DNA from: Stenomitos frigidus ULC18 | Lineage (GTDB): Bacteria > Cyanobacteriota > Cyanobacteriia > Leptolyngbyales > Leptolyngbyaceae | DNA: 64,000 bases | NCBI RefSeq assembly: GCF_003003795.1 | Contig: NZ_PVWK01000083.1 | Coordinates: forward strand, 1 to 64,000 | Reading direction: 5' to 3' | Part shown: positions 8,181-18,114 of the stretch, piece by piece | Layout: the number at the start of each line of letters is the position of its first letter | Position numbering within the stretch: position 1 is the first letter of the stretch | Position numbers and translations under genes: made by a program | Notes under the pieces: model-generated | Told to the model about the DNA's origin: nothing | Databases searched by the model: none | The model's input: only the letters and a program-made list of their open reading frames with translations

Positions 8181-10061
8181 CTAGAACGTGAAGGTCGTTC
8201 TCAGAGTACCGATGAAGATATCCTCAGTGGCGTTAGACTGACCATTGTTAATCACATAAATTACACCAGGTGTAATCGAGATGTTGTCACTCAGTTGATA
8301 GCGGTAAAACGCTTCAAAATGAATTGGTAGACCGTTTGAACCTTGACCAAACTTCTTTGCGTTGCCGAGGTAGGGTTCAACACCAGCGGTCAAACCTAGC
8401 AAGTTGCCTTTCTTGAGGAAGTCAGCAAACGCAACACCAACGCCATAGGTCCAGATTTCGCCTCTACCAACACCGTCGCCTGGTTTGTTCGCTTCGATGT
8501 ACGTACCAAACGCATTAATCGAAATGGTTTTACCCAGATTTAACGAACCCGAAAGACCATAAGCGTTCAGGCTGGTAGACGTAAACTGTCTAGCTTTGCC
8601 GCCTGCTGCGTTGACGAACGCGAAGTTACCCGCAGCCGTACCCACAACTGCACCGCCACTTCCAGTGTCAAAGATGGCACCACGAGCGTAAGCGTTGACG
8701 TAGGTTGCACCAATGGAGAAGAAATCTGTCTTGTAGGCAATCTGGGCAAGCGCAGAATAACTACCGTTAAACAAACCTGCCTTGTCAGCGGGGTTGTTCG
8801 CGCCAAAGAAAGCCTGAGGAGCGTTTAGCTGTCCGCCAGTTGCACTCAAACTAGAGTTGTTCGCCAGGTACCCAAGGCTAAGCTTGAAACTGTTTGTGAC
8901 ATCAAAGTTTAGACCAATACCCGAACCACCACCAATGTTGTAAATGGGGTTACGTTGAGCAAAGATGGTGAGAGGACCATTACCACCATCAAAGCCCTCT
9001 AAAAGACCTGCTTGAGTGGGGGCATAGTCATATTGCAAACCAGCGAAGGCTGGGATGTAAACGCTAATTTTCTCGCCCAGTGGGAAGTAATAAGCAACCC
9101 AGTCAGCAAAGACCGAATTTCCACCAGTGCTTCCAAACTGGAACGATTGAAGACCGATACCACCAACGGAATCTTGGAACCTAAAGGGAACAAAGTTACC
9201 AGCCGCAAGACGAGTAATCAGCAAGTCTTTACCAGTAAAGCTGGTGTTGAACGCTAAACGAACCCGGTCTTGGAAGACGGTTTCATTTCTAAATGGCTGT
9301 CCAAATTCATCAGTAATGGCAAAGATAACTTCACCTGCCAATTTGGTGGTGGTGGAGAATTGCTGCTTCTCTAAAGTCGCAGTGCGAGCTTCCAAGGAAT
9401 CAACACGTCCACGCAAGGTTGCCAGCTCAGCAGCAAACTCTTCTTGCAGCTTTTGCAGCACTGCCAGGTCTTCTTTCTTGACCAAATCAGCAGTACCAGC
9501 AGCGATCAGTTCGTTGACGCGATCAAGGCAAGCATTTAAACCAGCAGCAAATTCGTAGCGAGTGGTAGCGCGATTACCTCTGTAGGTTCTGTCAGGATAG
9601 CCAGCGATACAACCGTAGCGCTCGACCAACGATTGCAAGGCTTGAAACGCCCAGTCAGTTGGCTTAACGTCAGACAGTTGAGAGACAGATGTGACCTGGC
9701 TGGAATTTTGTGAGCGACCTTCACGGGTGTACCGATTGATCTGGCTCAAAGAACTATCGGCTGCTTCAGGTGCAGCTGGGGTTGCTTGCTCCGCTGGTGT
9801 AGAAGCGACTTGTACAGGCAGGCTCTTTTCCAGGCTGGCAGGACGAACGGCTGTCGTCGGTGCATTCGCTAACGCAGAAACTTCAGGAGAAGAAATCTGT
9901 GGAACAGCAGCCAGGGATAGAGGCTGTAAAGCTGATGCTTGAGGCTGAGCAACTTCGTTTGTTGCTTTAGCTTCGGCTGCAATTGCAGAGGCGGAAACCG
10001 TCAAAGCAGCAGCAAGAATTGCAGGGCTGACTAGCAGCGATTTCAAAAAAACGTTGGACAT
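8181..10061 (-). CDS. SLH-domain OprB-type outer-membrane porin, copy 3
   Basis: A 626-aa third paralogue, more diverged. The ATG at 10061 (MSNVFLKSLLVSP) is a clear signal-peptide start. GAGGAG lies about 15 nt upstream, and the GGTGTGAG leader motif shared with the other two porins is present. After a long Ala/Pro linker come the SLH domain (about 125-187), the coiled coil (about 195-235) and a beta-barrel ending LRTTFTF. The barrel contains Gly/Asn-rich loops unlike copies 1 and 2. All three likely serve passive uptake across the outer membrane while tethering it to the wall. Ion or sugar specificity is not visible. Confidence 0.88.
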   Translation of the reverse strand: MSNVFLKSLLVSPAILAAALTVSASAIAAEAKATNEVAQPQASALQPLSLAAVPQISSPEVSALANAPTTAVRPASLEKSLPVQVASTPAEQATPAAPEAADSSLSQINRYTREGRSQNSSQVTSVSQLSDVKPTDWAFQALQSLVERYGCIAGYPDRTYRGNRATTRYEFAAGLNACLDRVNELIAAGTADLVKKEDLAVLQKLQEEFAAELATLRGRVDSLEARTATLEKQQFSTTTKLAGEVIFAITDEFGQPFRNETVFQDRVRLAFNTSFTGKDLLITRLAAGNFVPFRFQDSVGGIGLQSFQFGSTGGNSVFADWVAYYFPLGEKISVYIPAFAGLQYDYAPTQAGLLEGFDGGNGPLTIFAQRNPIYNIGGGSGIGLNFDVTNSFKLSLGYLANNSSLSATGGQLNAPQAFFGANNPADKAGLFNGSYSALAQIAYKTDFFSIGATYVNAYARGAIFDTGSGGAVVGTAAGNFAFVNAAGGKARQFTSTSLNAYGLSGSLNLGKTISINAFGTYIEANKPGDGVGRGEIWTYGVGVAFADFLKKGNLLGLTAGVEPYLGNAKKFGQGSNGLPIHFEAFYRYQLSDNISITPGVIYVINNGQSNATEDIFIGTLRTTFTF

Positions 10062-10397
10062 GGCTTTAATTTATTCTCCTCACACCGATATAGAACGACT
10101 GTTGGGGTCTTCTATCATTACACTCAGATCGTTGACAAGCTGACGCACTCAAGCGTAATCCAGATTAGTTGCTGACGCAAGCGTGTTTTTGTGTTTGTCA
10201 CTACACTTGTAGAACATCATATCGAATCTTGGGTTTCCTGTCTCTAGCTTGCGAATTTTTATGGCTTGAGCATCAAGCGACTCCAGTAAAGCACCTAGAA
10301 GACTGGGAGTAGGTCGTAGGAACTGACAGTGACTGATAACGATTGGATCAGCTAACTGCGTCAATTCTCAAGGTAAACCAGTCTTTGAGTTGCCAGC
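10062..10397. other. Intergenic region upstream of porin 3
   Basis: 336 bp between the amidase 3' end and the porin 3 start, expected to hold the porin 3 promoter. A 71-aa minus frame at 10149-10364 has no ribosome site or recognisable motif and is not called. I see no stable hairpin. Confidence 0.5.
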
Positions 10398-11822
10398 TTA
10401 TTTTTGTTGTGAGGTTTCCGTAGCAAGGGTTGGCCGATACTGGCTCCAGGGTTTTGCCGCTTCGATTTGGGCTGCCAGCGCAATGAGAGTAGCTTCGGCG
10501 GCTGGTTTACCAATCAACTGGACGCCGATCGGCAGACCGTGAGGATCGAAGCCCGCAGGAATCGTAATAACAGGTTGGCCAGTGGCGTTGAAAGGTGGAC
10601 AAGGAGCAACCCAACCGATAATTTTTTCTAACGTTTTGGCCGGTCGGAGATTAGCCCACTCTCCCACACGAATGGGGGAGTGCAGATAGGTTGGCAGCAC
10701 TAATACATCGACATCATCAAAGAAAGCCACAATGCGACGGGCAATGATTTGCATTTTACTGACCGCACGTAGGTATTTACCACTGGAGTGAAAGCGCGAT
10801 CGATTCAGCAACCAGCGATTCATCTTGCCCAGGAAAACGAACGGGATGCCAACTTCACTCAAAACAGACTGCCAAATGATGGTAAACGGCTCAATTAAAT
10901 CGCCAACGTCGGGACAACCTGGTTCCACTGTATGCCCCAGTGCCTGGAGTAGCTGCACCGTGTCTAAAACGGCTTGCTTGCAGCTAGAATCGGCTACCCC
11001 GATCGGTTCAATGGCAGTCGCAAAGGCAATGCGTAGATGACCGGGAGAGGTTTGAGCCGCTGAGAGAAAAGAAGCGGCGGGCTTCGGTAGCCAATAGGGA
11101 TCACCTGTCACATAGCCGGACATCACATCCAATAAAGCGGCCGCATCGGCAACGGTACGACCGATCGGCCCACTGGTTGCAATGCCACTCAGGCGATCCC
11201 CATAGGGTGCCTGGCTCACCCGTCCCCGTGCTGGCTTGATCCCAACCAGGCCGCAGCAGGACGCGGGGCCGCGAATGGAACCACCACCGTCTGAGCCGTG
11301 AGCGATCGCGCAGAGTCCTGCTGCCAGTGCTGCGGCAGCCCCGCCACTAGACCCACCCGGCGTATAAGCGGGATTCCAGGGGTTGCGGGCAGGGGGAAAG
11401 CCATTGGGTTCGGTGTAGGGCAGTGTACCGATCTCTGACGTGGCCGTCTTACCCAAAATAATGAAGCCCGCTTGCTTAATACGGGTGACAACACCATCAT
11501 CTTCGGTCGGGATGCGGTTTTTCAAAATTTTGACGCCATACGAACAGGGCAAGCCAGCCACCGCGTTCAGGTCTTTAATTGAGATGGGCACGCCAAAAAA
11601 GGGGGGCAAGTCATCAGTATTACTGCCGAGCGCCTCTGTTTTAGCTGTTGCGTCAGCGATCGCTTGTTCTGCTGCCACTGTAACGTAGCTGCCCAAGTGC
11701 CCATTCAGTTGTTCAATGCGCTGTAGGTAAAGCTCGACCAGTTCTAGCGGCGAGATTTCCCGCTGGCGCACTAACTGTGCTTGCTCCAAGGCCGGAGCGA
11801 ATGCTAGATCAGTCTGGTTCAT
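10398..11822 (-). CDS. Amidase (amidase-signature family)
   Basis: A 474-aa amidase of the GatA/AmiE-like signature family, which hydrolyses carboxamides with a Ser-cisSer-Lys triad. The Lys is in VPISIKDLNAV. The Gly/Ser signature GGSSGGAAAAL supplies the cis-Ser, and GSDGGGSIRGPAS the nucleophilic Ser. It is not gatA of the Glu-tRNA amidotransferase on context: there is no gatB or gatC nearby, and the C-terminal part (PAGFDPHGLPIGVQLIG) is generic to free amidases. It starts one base after the glycosyltransferase stop, so the two are co-transcribed. The natural substrate is unknown. Confidence 0.88.
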   Translation of the reverse strand: MNQTDLAFAPALEQAQLVRQREISPLELVELYLQRIEQLNGHLGSYVTVAAEQAIADATAKTEALGSNTDDLPPFFGVPISIKDLNAVAGLPCSYGVKILKNRIPTEDDGVVTRIKQAGFIILGKTATSEIGTLPYTEPNGFPPARNPWNPAYTPGGSSGGAAAALAAGLCAIAHGSDGGGSIRGPASCCGLVGIKPARGRVSQAPYGDRLSGIATSGPIGRTVADAAALLDVMSGYVTGDPYWLPKPAASFLSAAQTSPGHLRIAFATAIEPIGVADSSCKQAVLDTVQLLQALGHTVEPGCPDVGDLIEPFTIIWQSVLSEVGIPFVFLGKMNRWLLNRSRFHSSGKYLRAVSKMQIIARRIVAFFDDVDVLVLPTYLHSPIRVGEWANLRPAKTLEKIIGWVAPCPPFNATGQPVITIPAGFDPHGLPIGVQLIGKPAAEATLIALAAQIEAAKPWSQYRPTLATETSQQK

Positions 11823-11823
11823 G

Positions 11824-12975
11824 TTACGAAACCTGCCGCAATGGTGCAGGCTGATGTCTCAGAACCTCCTCGTAGAGGCTCTCCAGATGTGTAATATTGT
11901 CGGTCAACGTGTAACGCTCCTTGACGCGTTGTCGGGCGTTTTGTCCGAGCAGCGTTGTCCAACCCGTATGTTCGCACAGTTGGGGCAGCAAGGTCTTGAG
12001 CTGAGTCGCTACACTCTGCGTCTTTAAAATGACGCCCGCTTCATCCTCCAGGACTTCGCCATCGGCGCCAGCATCCGTCGCAATGCAGGCTAGCCCACAG
12101 GCCATCGCTTCGAGGAGAGAGAGAGACAACCCTTCTACCAACGATGGCAGCACAAAAACATCGGAACCCCGCAAGATGTTGATGCGTTGCGCCTCATCAG
12201 CGATAAAACCTAGCCAGACGATGCCATGTTCAGGCCCATAGAATGGCATCAAAGAGGCTGCTAAAGAGCCGTGGTTGCCAACAATGACCAGCTTAGTACG
12301 ATCGTCCAGACGACAATGCTTCCATGCTTTGAGCAGCGATTCAATGTTTTTCTCTGGCGCAATGCGTCCCTGGTAAACAAAGATACGATCGGCATCTAGC
12401 TCTGCCTTTAGGCTAGAAGGACCAGGGGAATATTTTTGAACATCGACGCCATTAGGAATCACTGCCAGCTTAGATGCTGGTACACCAAGGCGGATAAGCA
12501 GCTCTTCCTGAATGTGGGAGAAAATGATGACGCGATCGTACTTTGCCAGGAACGGAGCGTATAGCTGATACATCAGGTGTTGTGTGCCCGAGGTCAGATT
12601 ACGCGGCTTGCGATCGAACGGGGGATGAAACGTCGCCACAAGCGGTATGCCTAGATCAAGACAGATTTCTGGTAACAAAAAATCTAGCGGTGACAGCGTC
12701 AGCGAAGCGTGCACTACATCAGGGTTTAGCTTATAAAGCGCCTGCGCCAGAATTTTGCTCGATTTGAAGGTTGGAATGGTGTAGATTTGCGATTTGTAGA
12801 GAAACGGAATCGAAATCTCCTGGAAGTCAGGCCAGTTATCGGGGGGCGGCTCTGCCTGAGCAAAATGAAAAAAGCTGACCTGATGACCTCGATCCAGCAG
12901 TGCATTGGTCACTTCTCGACCATAAGTGACGTTGCCGCAGAAAGGCGACTTTTTTCCGAGCCAGGCGATATGCAT
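11824..12975 (-). CDS. Glycosyltransferase family 4 (GT-B fold)
   Basis: A 383-aa protein with an N-terminal Rossmann domain (Gly-rich start MHIAWLGKKSPFCGNVTYG) and a C-terminal nucleotide-sugar domain. The latter contains VYQGRIAPEKNIESLL and the GT4 E-x7-E motif in EGLSLSLLEAMACG, which contacts the nucleotide-sugar donor. Such enzymes build extracellular or envelope polysaccharides, or glycolipids, at the cytoplasmic membrane. It is the first gene of a two-gene unit with the amidase (1 nt spacing). Donor and acceptor cannot be predicted. Confidence 0.88.
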   Translation of the reverse strand: MHIAWLGKKSPFCGNVTYGREVTNALLDRGHQVSFFHFAQAEPPPDNWPDFQEISIPFLYKSQIYTIPTFKSSKILAQALYKLNPDVVHASLTLSPLDFLLPEICLDLGIPLVATFHPPFDRKPRNLTSGTQHLMYQLYAPFLAKYDRVIIFSHIQEELLIRLGVPASKLAVIPNGVDVQKYSPGPSSLKAELDADRIFVYQGRIAPEKNIESLLKAWKHCRLDDRTKLVIVGNHGSLAASLMPFYGPEHGIVWLGFIADEAQRINILRGSDVFVLPSLVEGLSLSLLEAMACGLACIATDAGADGEVLEDEAGVILKTQSVATQLKTLLPQLCEHTGWTTLLGQNARQRVKERYTLTDNITHLESLYEEVLRHQPAPLRQVS

Positions 12976-13072
12976 TCAGGGTCTCAAACGAAAGGGAAGG
13001 GGTAGGGTGATTAACGGTCAGTCGTTAGGGAGCCACTGGCATCAGTCCACCAAACCGCAACCGTACAGCCTA

Positions 13073-14809
13073 CTAACGCTGGTTTAAACCTGTACGGGAA
13101 ATATACCAGGTTAAGACCCCTCCTGCGACGACCAAAACCGCAAGACTAAGAAAAACGATGCGCAAGCCAAAGAACGTCTCGGCGACACCCGCCAGCGCCA
13201 GAGGCAAACTGAGCGCAATATTGATCGCATTATTTTGTAGCCCAAACACCTTACCTCGCATCGCTTCCGGCGTTTCTTCTTGAATGGCGGTTTGCATGGG
13301 TACACCCACGATCGCCGCAAAACCACCAAGCGCCGCAATGAGCAGTAGTGTTGGCACTAGCCGCGTCACCGAGAGGGAAATTCCAACCAGGGAAGCTGCC
13401 ATACCCAGGGAACCAAACAGGCTAAGTTGCGCATGTTGAAACCGTTGCCCAAACTGCCCAATCAGCGTTGCCCCGATCGCCATGCCGACCCCACCCATCG
13501 CCAGCAAAAAGCCGAACTGAGAGGATTTAATCTCTGGCGTCACCTCTGCCAGTCGTACCGAAAGTACAGCCAGCGCCGCGAAGACCGAGAAGAGAATGAC
13601 CAGTTGAATCAGGGCACTTCGCACCCGACCCTGCTCTGCCAGAAACCGTAAGCCGTCGCGGATGTCTTGCCAAACATGCGGCGTTTCAACGGTAGACTCT
13701 ACGCCTTCAGCATTGACGGCTGCTACCGTACGGCTTTTTTCACCCGTTTTGAGCAACAGCAGAATGATTCCCGCGATCGTATAACCACTGGCAACAACCA
13801 ATTCTTTACCCAACCCGATCGCCGTCAAACCGAACTGACTGATCAAGGTGTCTGCCAGAGCGAGTAGCGGTTCACCCACCGCGAACCCAATAATCACCGA
13901 TGCCATCATGGTGGTGGTGTAAAGAGAATTCGCAGAGAGCAGATGTCGCCGTTCAACCACTAGCGGTAAGGTGGATTGTTCTGCTGGCGCAAAAAACTGG
14001 GTCAGCGTCGAAACGAAAAAGGTGATGCCAAGAAGCACACAGAACCCGACTGGCAAGCCTGCCAGTGGTGACCAACCCTTGGACAACCAGAGCAACGGTG
14101 GCAGCGCAAAAACCAGCCCGCCGCGCAAGAGATTGGTCAGTACAAGCACTGTTTTTTTAGACCAGCGGTCAACAAACACACCCGCGATCGAGCCAAACAA
14201 CACGGCTGGAATCGTAAAGGCAATCATGATGGATGACACCCAGCCGCTGATGGACTGGTCACCGCTCTGGAAACGGCTGGCAATGAGTGCAATCATCAGC
14301 ACCAGATAAACCTTGTCTGCCAGTTGCGAAAAAACCTGACCGCTCCACAAGGTTAAAAAATTGCGATTCTTCAGAACCGGAAAGAAACCCCGCTCTGGTT
14401 CAGGCTCCTGACCATTAGCCTGACCGTTGGTTTGAGCAAGATTGACTGCTTTTGATTCATCTATGGTCATGACGACCGGACTCTGACCATGCCCATTTTG
14501 ATGTAGTGACTCTAAAGCTGATGATGGTAAGGCTTTAGCATCTGGCTGGTCAGACACACCTTGCTCCACTGCGGGCATTGGTGAGGGAGCCGCCTCACTA
14601 TTAAAAATATCCTCTGCCAATCTCGGTCGATAAGCATCCTGGCTGTTCGTTGGTTCCATCGAAGCGTCTGACGGAGGGAACCCCCGCTTTGTTTTCAAGG
14701 CGTCAGCTTCTACCTTACGCGACTTGTCGTTGATATTTTCACCTGTGTTGGTCGGATTCAAAGACAACATCACCGTTGCTTCCAGGTCAGAGTTGGACAA
14801 TCGCATCAT
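13073..14809 (-). CDS. MFS transporter with long disordered N-terminal tail
   Basis: A 578-aa major facilitator. Residues 1-140 are polar and low-complexity with no membrane segment. From about 145 (FFPVLKNRNFLTLWSGQVFSQ) there are twelve predicted hydrophobic helices typical of MFS_3-type exporters. The cytoplasmic loop 2-3 motif appears as GVFVDRWSKKTV. In cyanobacteria this subgroup often lies beside recO and deoC, as here (recO is 33 nt upstream on the same strand). The substrate is unknown; efflux of a small molecule is plausible. The initiation point is uncertain (two Met at 1-2, another at 14) because the tail is poorly conserved. Confidence 0.85.
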   Translation of the reverse strand: MMRLSNSDLEATVMLSLNPTNTGENINDKSRKVEADALKTKRGFPPSDASMEPTNSQDAYRPRLAEDIFNSEAAPSPMPAVEQGVSDQPDAKALPSSALESLHQNGHGQSPVVMTIDESKAVNLAQTNGQANGQEPEPERGFFPVLKNRNFLTLWSGQVFSQLADKVYLVLMIALIASRFQSGDQSISGWVSSIMIAFTIPAVLFGSIAGVFVDRWSKKTVLVLTNLLRGGLVFALPPLLWLSKGWSPLAGLPVGFCVLLGITFFVSTLTQFFAPAEQSTLPLVVERRHLLSANSLYTTTMMASVIIGFAVGEPLLALADTLISQFGLTAIGLGKELVVASGYTIAGIILLLLKTGEKSRTVAAVNAEGVESTVETPHVWQDIRDGLRFLAEQGRVRSALIQLVILFSVFAALAVLSVRLAEVTPEIKSSQFGFLLAMGGVGMAIGATLIGQFGQRFQHAQLSLFGSLGMAASLVGISLSVTRLVPTLLLIAALGGFAAIVGVPMQTAIQEETPEAMRGKVFGLQNNAINIALSLPLALAGVAETFFGLRIVFLSLAVLVVAGGVLTWYISRTGLNQR

Positions 14810-14842
14810 AGCTTGAAGAGGTGTTTGAAGAGCTTGAAGACA

Positions 14843-15811
14843 TTAGGCCGATTCGGGAGTCGCAAAGCAGGCATCAATGAGACTAGCAGAGCGGATTGGG
14901 CGATCGAGGTAATACTGAGCATACGATCGCAGCGCCTGTTCAACCGATTGCCACAGGCGATCAAGCGTGCGCTGAGAACACTCGCCTGGCTGGATGCGGG
15001 CCAGCAAGGCCTCTGGTTCAGGCAATTCTGCGTCAGCAAGGTATTGCAAAAGCATCAGTTCAGGAGCAGACAGCCGCCGATGCAACCCTGCACTTGAGCT
15101 GCTTGAAAACGCAGATGCGTTGGCTTGCCTCTCATCTTCTATAGTCATTGTGGCGTCTCCCGCCTGTACTGGAGGCAGTGCTGCTGCTGAGGCTTCCGAA
15201 ACTCGATGCCGACGCAACGGTCGTTTTTCAGCAAGCAACCGCTCCAGCGTTGCCGGAGTAACAGTTCCGCCCGCTGGAATACTAAAGCCGACGCGCCAAT
15301 TGCGATCGGTCAAATCGGGGGGCAACAGCTGGCGCGTCACGCAGCAAAGATGCACTTGGGGTGCGACCCCTGCCAATACCAGCAGTTGAAAAACCGCGTG
15401 GGTTAAATGAGCCAGCACTTGTGAAGTCGGCGATCGCTCCAGTCGTGCTAGATGTTCGTTAAGCAAGCAAAACAGTTCTTCCTGCGGTTGTTCGCTCAAG
15501 GCTTGATGAAGGCACAGTTCTGCAAGATACTGGCTCGCAATCAGCTTCTTTAAATCCTGCCCCAACCGTGGATAAGACTCTAGCGTTTCTGCCTGTGTAA
15601 TTTTGTCGAGCGATCGTCCTTTGGCAATCAGCAGCTCATTCACCACAAACAGTTCGCTGCGTCCACCCAGTCGTGAGTTGTGCTTCCGCGACCCCATGGC
15701 GATCGCCCGTACCAAGCCAAATTCGCGCGTCAAAATGGTTAGCAGCCGATCAGACTCACCCATGGGCATGCTTTTGAGATTGATTCCAGTAGCTTTGTAA
15801 GTGCGGCTCAT
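14843..15811 (-). CDS. recO: DNA repair protein RecO
   Basis: A 322-aa RecFOR-pathway mediator that helps load RecA on SSB-coated single strands and anneals complementary strands. The N-terminal OB fold starts [19 protein letters not shown], followed by [21 protein letters not shown], the diagnostic recO block. The ATG at 15811 was chosen: the frame continues upstream through repeat-like sequence that homologues lack. A Ser/Ala-rich stretch (about 235-265) interrupts the C-terminal helical part, which lacks an obvious four-Cys zinc site. It lies between deoC and the MFS gene on the same strand. Confidence 0.9.
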   Translation of the reverse strand: MSRTYKATGINLKSMPMGESDRLLTILTREFGLVRAIAMGSRKHNSRLGGRSELFVVNELLIAKGRSLDKITQAETLESYPRLGQDLKKLIASQYLAELCLHQALSEQPQEELFCLLNEHLARLERSPTSQVLAHLTHAVFQLLVLAGVAPQVHLCCVTRQLLPPDLTDRNWRVGFSIPAGGTVTPATLERLLAEKRPLRRHRVSEASAAALPPVQAGDATMTIEDERQANASAFSSSSSAGLHRRLSAPELMLLQYLADAELPEPEALLARIQPGECSQRTLDRLWQSVEQALRSYAQYYLDRPIRSASLIDACFATPESA

Positions 15812-15897
15812 GAAAAAGAAGTGAGGGAATGGGGAGGCAGAGAATGAGGGGAAGAGTTTTAAGTTGATGTTGGCCACTGACTGCTGACGCCTGCTGT

Positions 15898-16578
15898 CTA
15901 ACGTATTGCGAGACCTTCTCGCTCTCGGATCAACTCGGGGCCACGAGATGTTCCCAACCGAGTAGCTCCAGCCATAATCAACTCTAACGCTTGCTCCACC
16001 GTGCGGATGCCTCCAGAAGCCTTAATACCCACTCTGTCTTTGGTTACTTCTTTCAGTAAGCGGACATCGGCAACCGTCGCGCCTCCATACAAGCCTGTAC
16101 TTGTCTTCAAGAACGCAGCACCTGCCTCCATGCACACTTCAGCCGCTTGCCGCTTTTCGCCATCAGTCAGCAAAGCGGTTTCTAAAATGGCTTTGATGGT
16201 CTGGCCCGTCGCATCATAGATTTCAGCGATTTCGCGATGCACCGCATCCATTTGCCCCGCTTTCAACCAGCCAAGGTTAATCACAACATCTAATTCTGTT
16301 GCGCCATGCTCGACTGCCTCTTGGGCTTCATAGAGTTTTACAGCTGAGGTGGTAGCACCATAAGGGAAGCCAATCACAGTACAGACCTTAGGTTTCTTAC
16401 CATGCAGCGCAGCGGCAGCTTGCCGTACGTAGGTTGGATGGATGCAAACAGCCGCAAAGTTAAATTGGTCTGCATCCGCGCACCATTGCTCGACCTGCTC
16501 TAGCGTAGCCGTTGGGCTTAGCAACGCATGATCAATAAAGGGAGCAAGATCAATGTCTGAACTCGATCGCTTTGCCAT
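15898..16578 (-). CDS. deoC: Deoxyribose-phosphate aldolase
   Basis: A 226-aa class I aldolase that converts 2-deoxy-D-ribose 5-phosphate to acetaldehyde and glyceraldehyde 3-phosphate in deoxynucleoside catabolism. The Schiff-base lysine is K158 in FLKTSTG. The proton-relay lysine is K186 in GIKASGGIR and the acidic partner D97 in ELDVVINLG. Length and motifs are complete. The leading codons [11 protein letters not shown] precede the conserved [10 protein letters not shown]. It is about 85 nt upstream of recO on the same strand. Confidence 0.94.
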   Translation of the reverse strand: MAKRSSSDIDLAPFIDHALLSPTATLEQVEQWCADADQFNFAAVCIHPTYVRQAAAALHGKKPKVCTVIGFPYGATTSAVKLYEAQEAVEHGATELDVVINLGWLKAGQMDAVHREIAEIYDATGQTIKAILETALLTDGEKRQAAEVCMEAGAAFLKTSTGLYGGATVADVRLLKEVTKDRVGIKASGGIRTVEQALELIMAGATRLGTSRGPELIREREGLAIR

Positions 16579-16613
16579 AAGAACCTCTCGAAACGCGTTA
16601 ATGATTTTGCAGT

Positions 16614-17039
16614 TTATTTGATTGTCAGCAAGCTCAAACCAAAAAGTGTCGTAATGCTCAATGAGCCAGTGAGAAACATCAGCGATCGCCCAATAGGCAC
16701 ATTCAGGATGTAAAAAACAGGGTAGAGCAGTCGAGCAATGACGTAGGCGATCGCAGCCCAGCCTGCCAGCGCTGATTGTTGCCCAGTGATATACGCCATT
16801 AGCGCCGCAGCGGCAAACAGCACAAAGGACTCAAAGGCATTTGCATGTGCCCACGTAGCTCTCTGAGCATAGGCAGGCAGCTTGTCAAAGAGCGATCGCG
16901 GCGCTGCCATGTCATACCCAGCCTTGAGGCGACCATAGCCGACCACCAGAAACGGTAGATAAACTAGTGCGGCCGCCGCCGCAATGGCATACAGCAGGAG
17001 GGTTTGGGAAGGAATTGGTAAAAGTGGCAATGAGATCAT
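16614..17039 (-). CDS. MAPEG-family membrane protein
   Basis: About 141 aa with four hydrophobic helices and the MAPEG core [20 protein letters not shown]. This is the glutathione-contacting region in eicosanoid/glutathione metabolism proteins, although bacterial members are mostly uncharacterised. The ATG at 17039 was preferred to an in-frame TTG at 17072 because it begins the first hydrophobic segment. It is monocistronic or co-transcribed with deoC 35 nt downstream. The enzymatic role is not determined. Confidence 0.85.
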   Translation of the reverse strand: MISLPLLPIPSQTLLLYAIAAAAALVYLPFLVVGYGRLKAGYDMAAPRSLFDKLPAYAQRATWAHANAFESFVLFAAAALMAYITGQQSALAGWAAIAYVIARLLYPVFYILNVPIGRSLMFLTGSLSITTLFGLSLLTIK

Positions 17040-17252
17040 ACGCGGCTCGTAATGATTGCTGCGCCAGTTCAAGGTGCTTGTTCAACGGATGGATCATTCC
17101 AGACGCGATCGCATCACACGTGGCAATCTCCATTATCGCGTTACCCGCACGCAGAAGAACCTAAATCCAGCCTGACTCTTTGAGATTAATGTTGCTTGTT
17201 GAACGCTTTGAGTAAAATCTAGAGAGATGGTGGTTCATGACCTGGGAATGGT

Positions 17253-18005
17253 ATGGAAAGGCAGCAACATCAGCACAGGGCAAAGCAGCCGCGACCATCG
17301 CTATCAACGCGATCGCGCCAGCCGGTACAAACCTCAAAAGCCGCATTCAGCCTCAGTTGGTCTGGGTGGGCTCTAGCGTTAGTGATATTAGGCAGCGTAT
17401 GGGTTGTTGTGGTTATCATCGCCGTCACAGCTGTCAGTGGTTTGCTGAGTCCGAATGCATCTAGTCCCAATGCATCTAATGGCAATCAAGTCTCAGGGGC
17501 CGCAACGATTCGGGAGACCACTCAAACAGCGACAAACAGTCATGCTCGTATTCCACTGTGGCTCTTCGGGGCGATCGCACTCAGCTGTGCAGCAGGTTCG
17601 CTGCTTGTCTCCAAGCAAGCCAATCGTCCGCCGCGTCCTCGCAAGAGCATCAAGATCAAGCCGTTAACGTCTTATCCTGTAACGACAGCAATACAACCAA
17701 CGATAGCCATACAGCCACCATCGCCTTCCACATCGCGACCCCAGCCACAGCCTGGAGTAGTACCATCGTTTGTACTGAATCCACGGCAGGTACAACATCC
17801 TGCTAAGACTGCTAGGCCGTCTATAGCTCCTCCTACTCTTATGCAATTGGCGCATCAAGAGTTTCAGTCGGCTACTGGGCAAGCGACTGATGTGCCAGTC
17901 ACCGTCGTCCCCTCTGAAGACAAGCATCCCCTCGATTGGGGCGAAGCCAGCCTGGCAGATCAGCTGGATATCCGTAAGCGGCGATCGATTTCGTCGTTGC
18001 TCTAA
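17253..18005 (+). CDS. Two-TM cyanobacterial protein of unknown function
   Basis: A 250-aa protein with no recognised domain. A basic Gln/Arg/Pro N-terminus is followed by TM 1 (about 39-62, WALALVILGSVWVVVVIIAV), a Ser/Asn loop and TM 2 (about 102-118, IPLWLFGAIALSCAAGSLLV). A long basic, Pro/Ser/Thr-rich tail (120-210) follows, and then an acidic-then-basic C-terminus DWGEASLADQLDIRKRR that looks like a conserved docking motif. Such a tail suggests a membrane scaffold, which is inference only. A GGGA-type ribosome site precedes the ATG. It is convergent with the CHAT gene. Confidence 0.7.
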   Translation: MERQQHQHRAKQPRPSLSTRSRQPVQTSKAAFSLSWSGWALALVILGSVWVVVVIIAVTAVSGLLSPNASSPNASNGNQVSGAATIRETTQTATNSHARIPLWLFGAIALSCAAGSLLVSKQANRPPRPRKSIKIKPLTSYPVTTAIQPTIAIQPPSPSTSRPQPQPGVVPSFVLNPRQVQHPAKTARPSIAPPTLMQLAHQEFQSATGQATDVPVTVVPSEDKHPLDWGEASLADQLDIRKRRSISSLL

Positions 18006-18114
18006 TCTTTTTTGGCTTTTAGGAATTTGCAGACTAGTAGTCTCACAGCTTAGGGACTATTGCAGTGCAATGCCCCTACCAGAATTCGTGATTGACGAGT
18101 GCTGTAACCACCCC

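Noticed and set aside
10149-10364. 71-aa minus-strand ORF upstream of porin 3
   Set aside because: No ribosome site, motif or codon pattern; sits in the expected promoter region.
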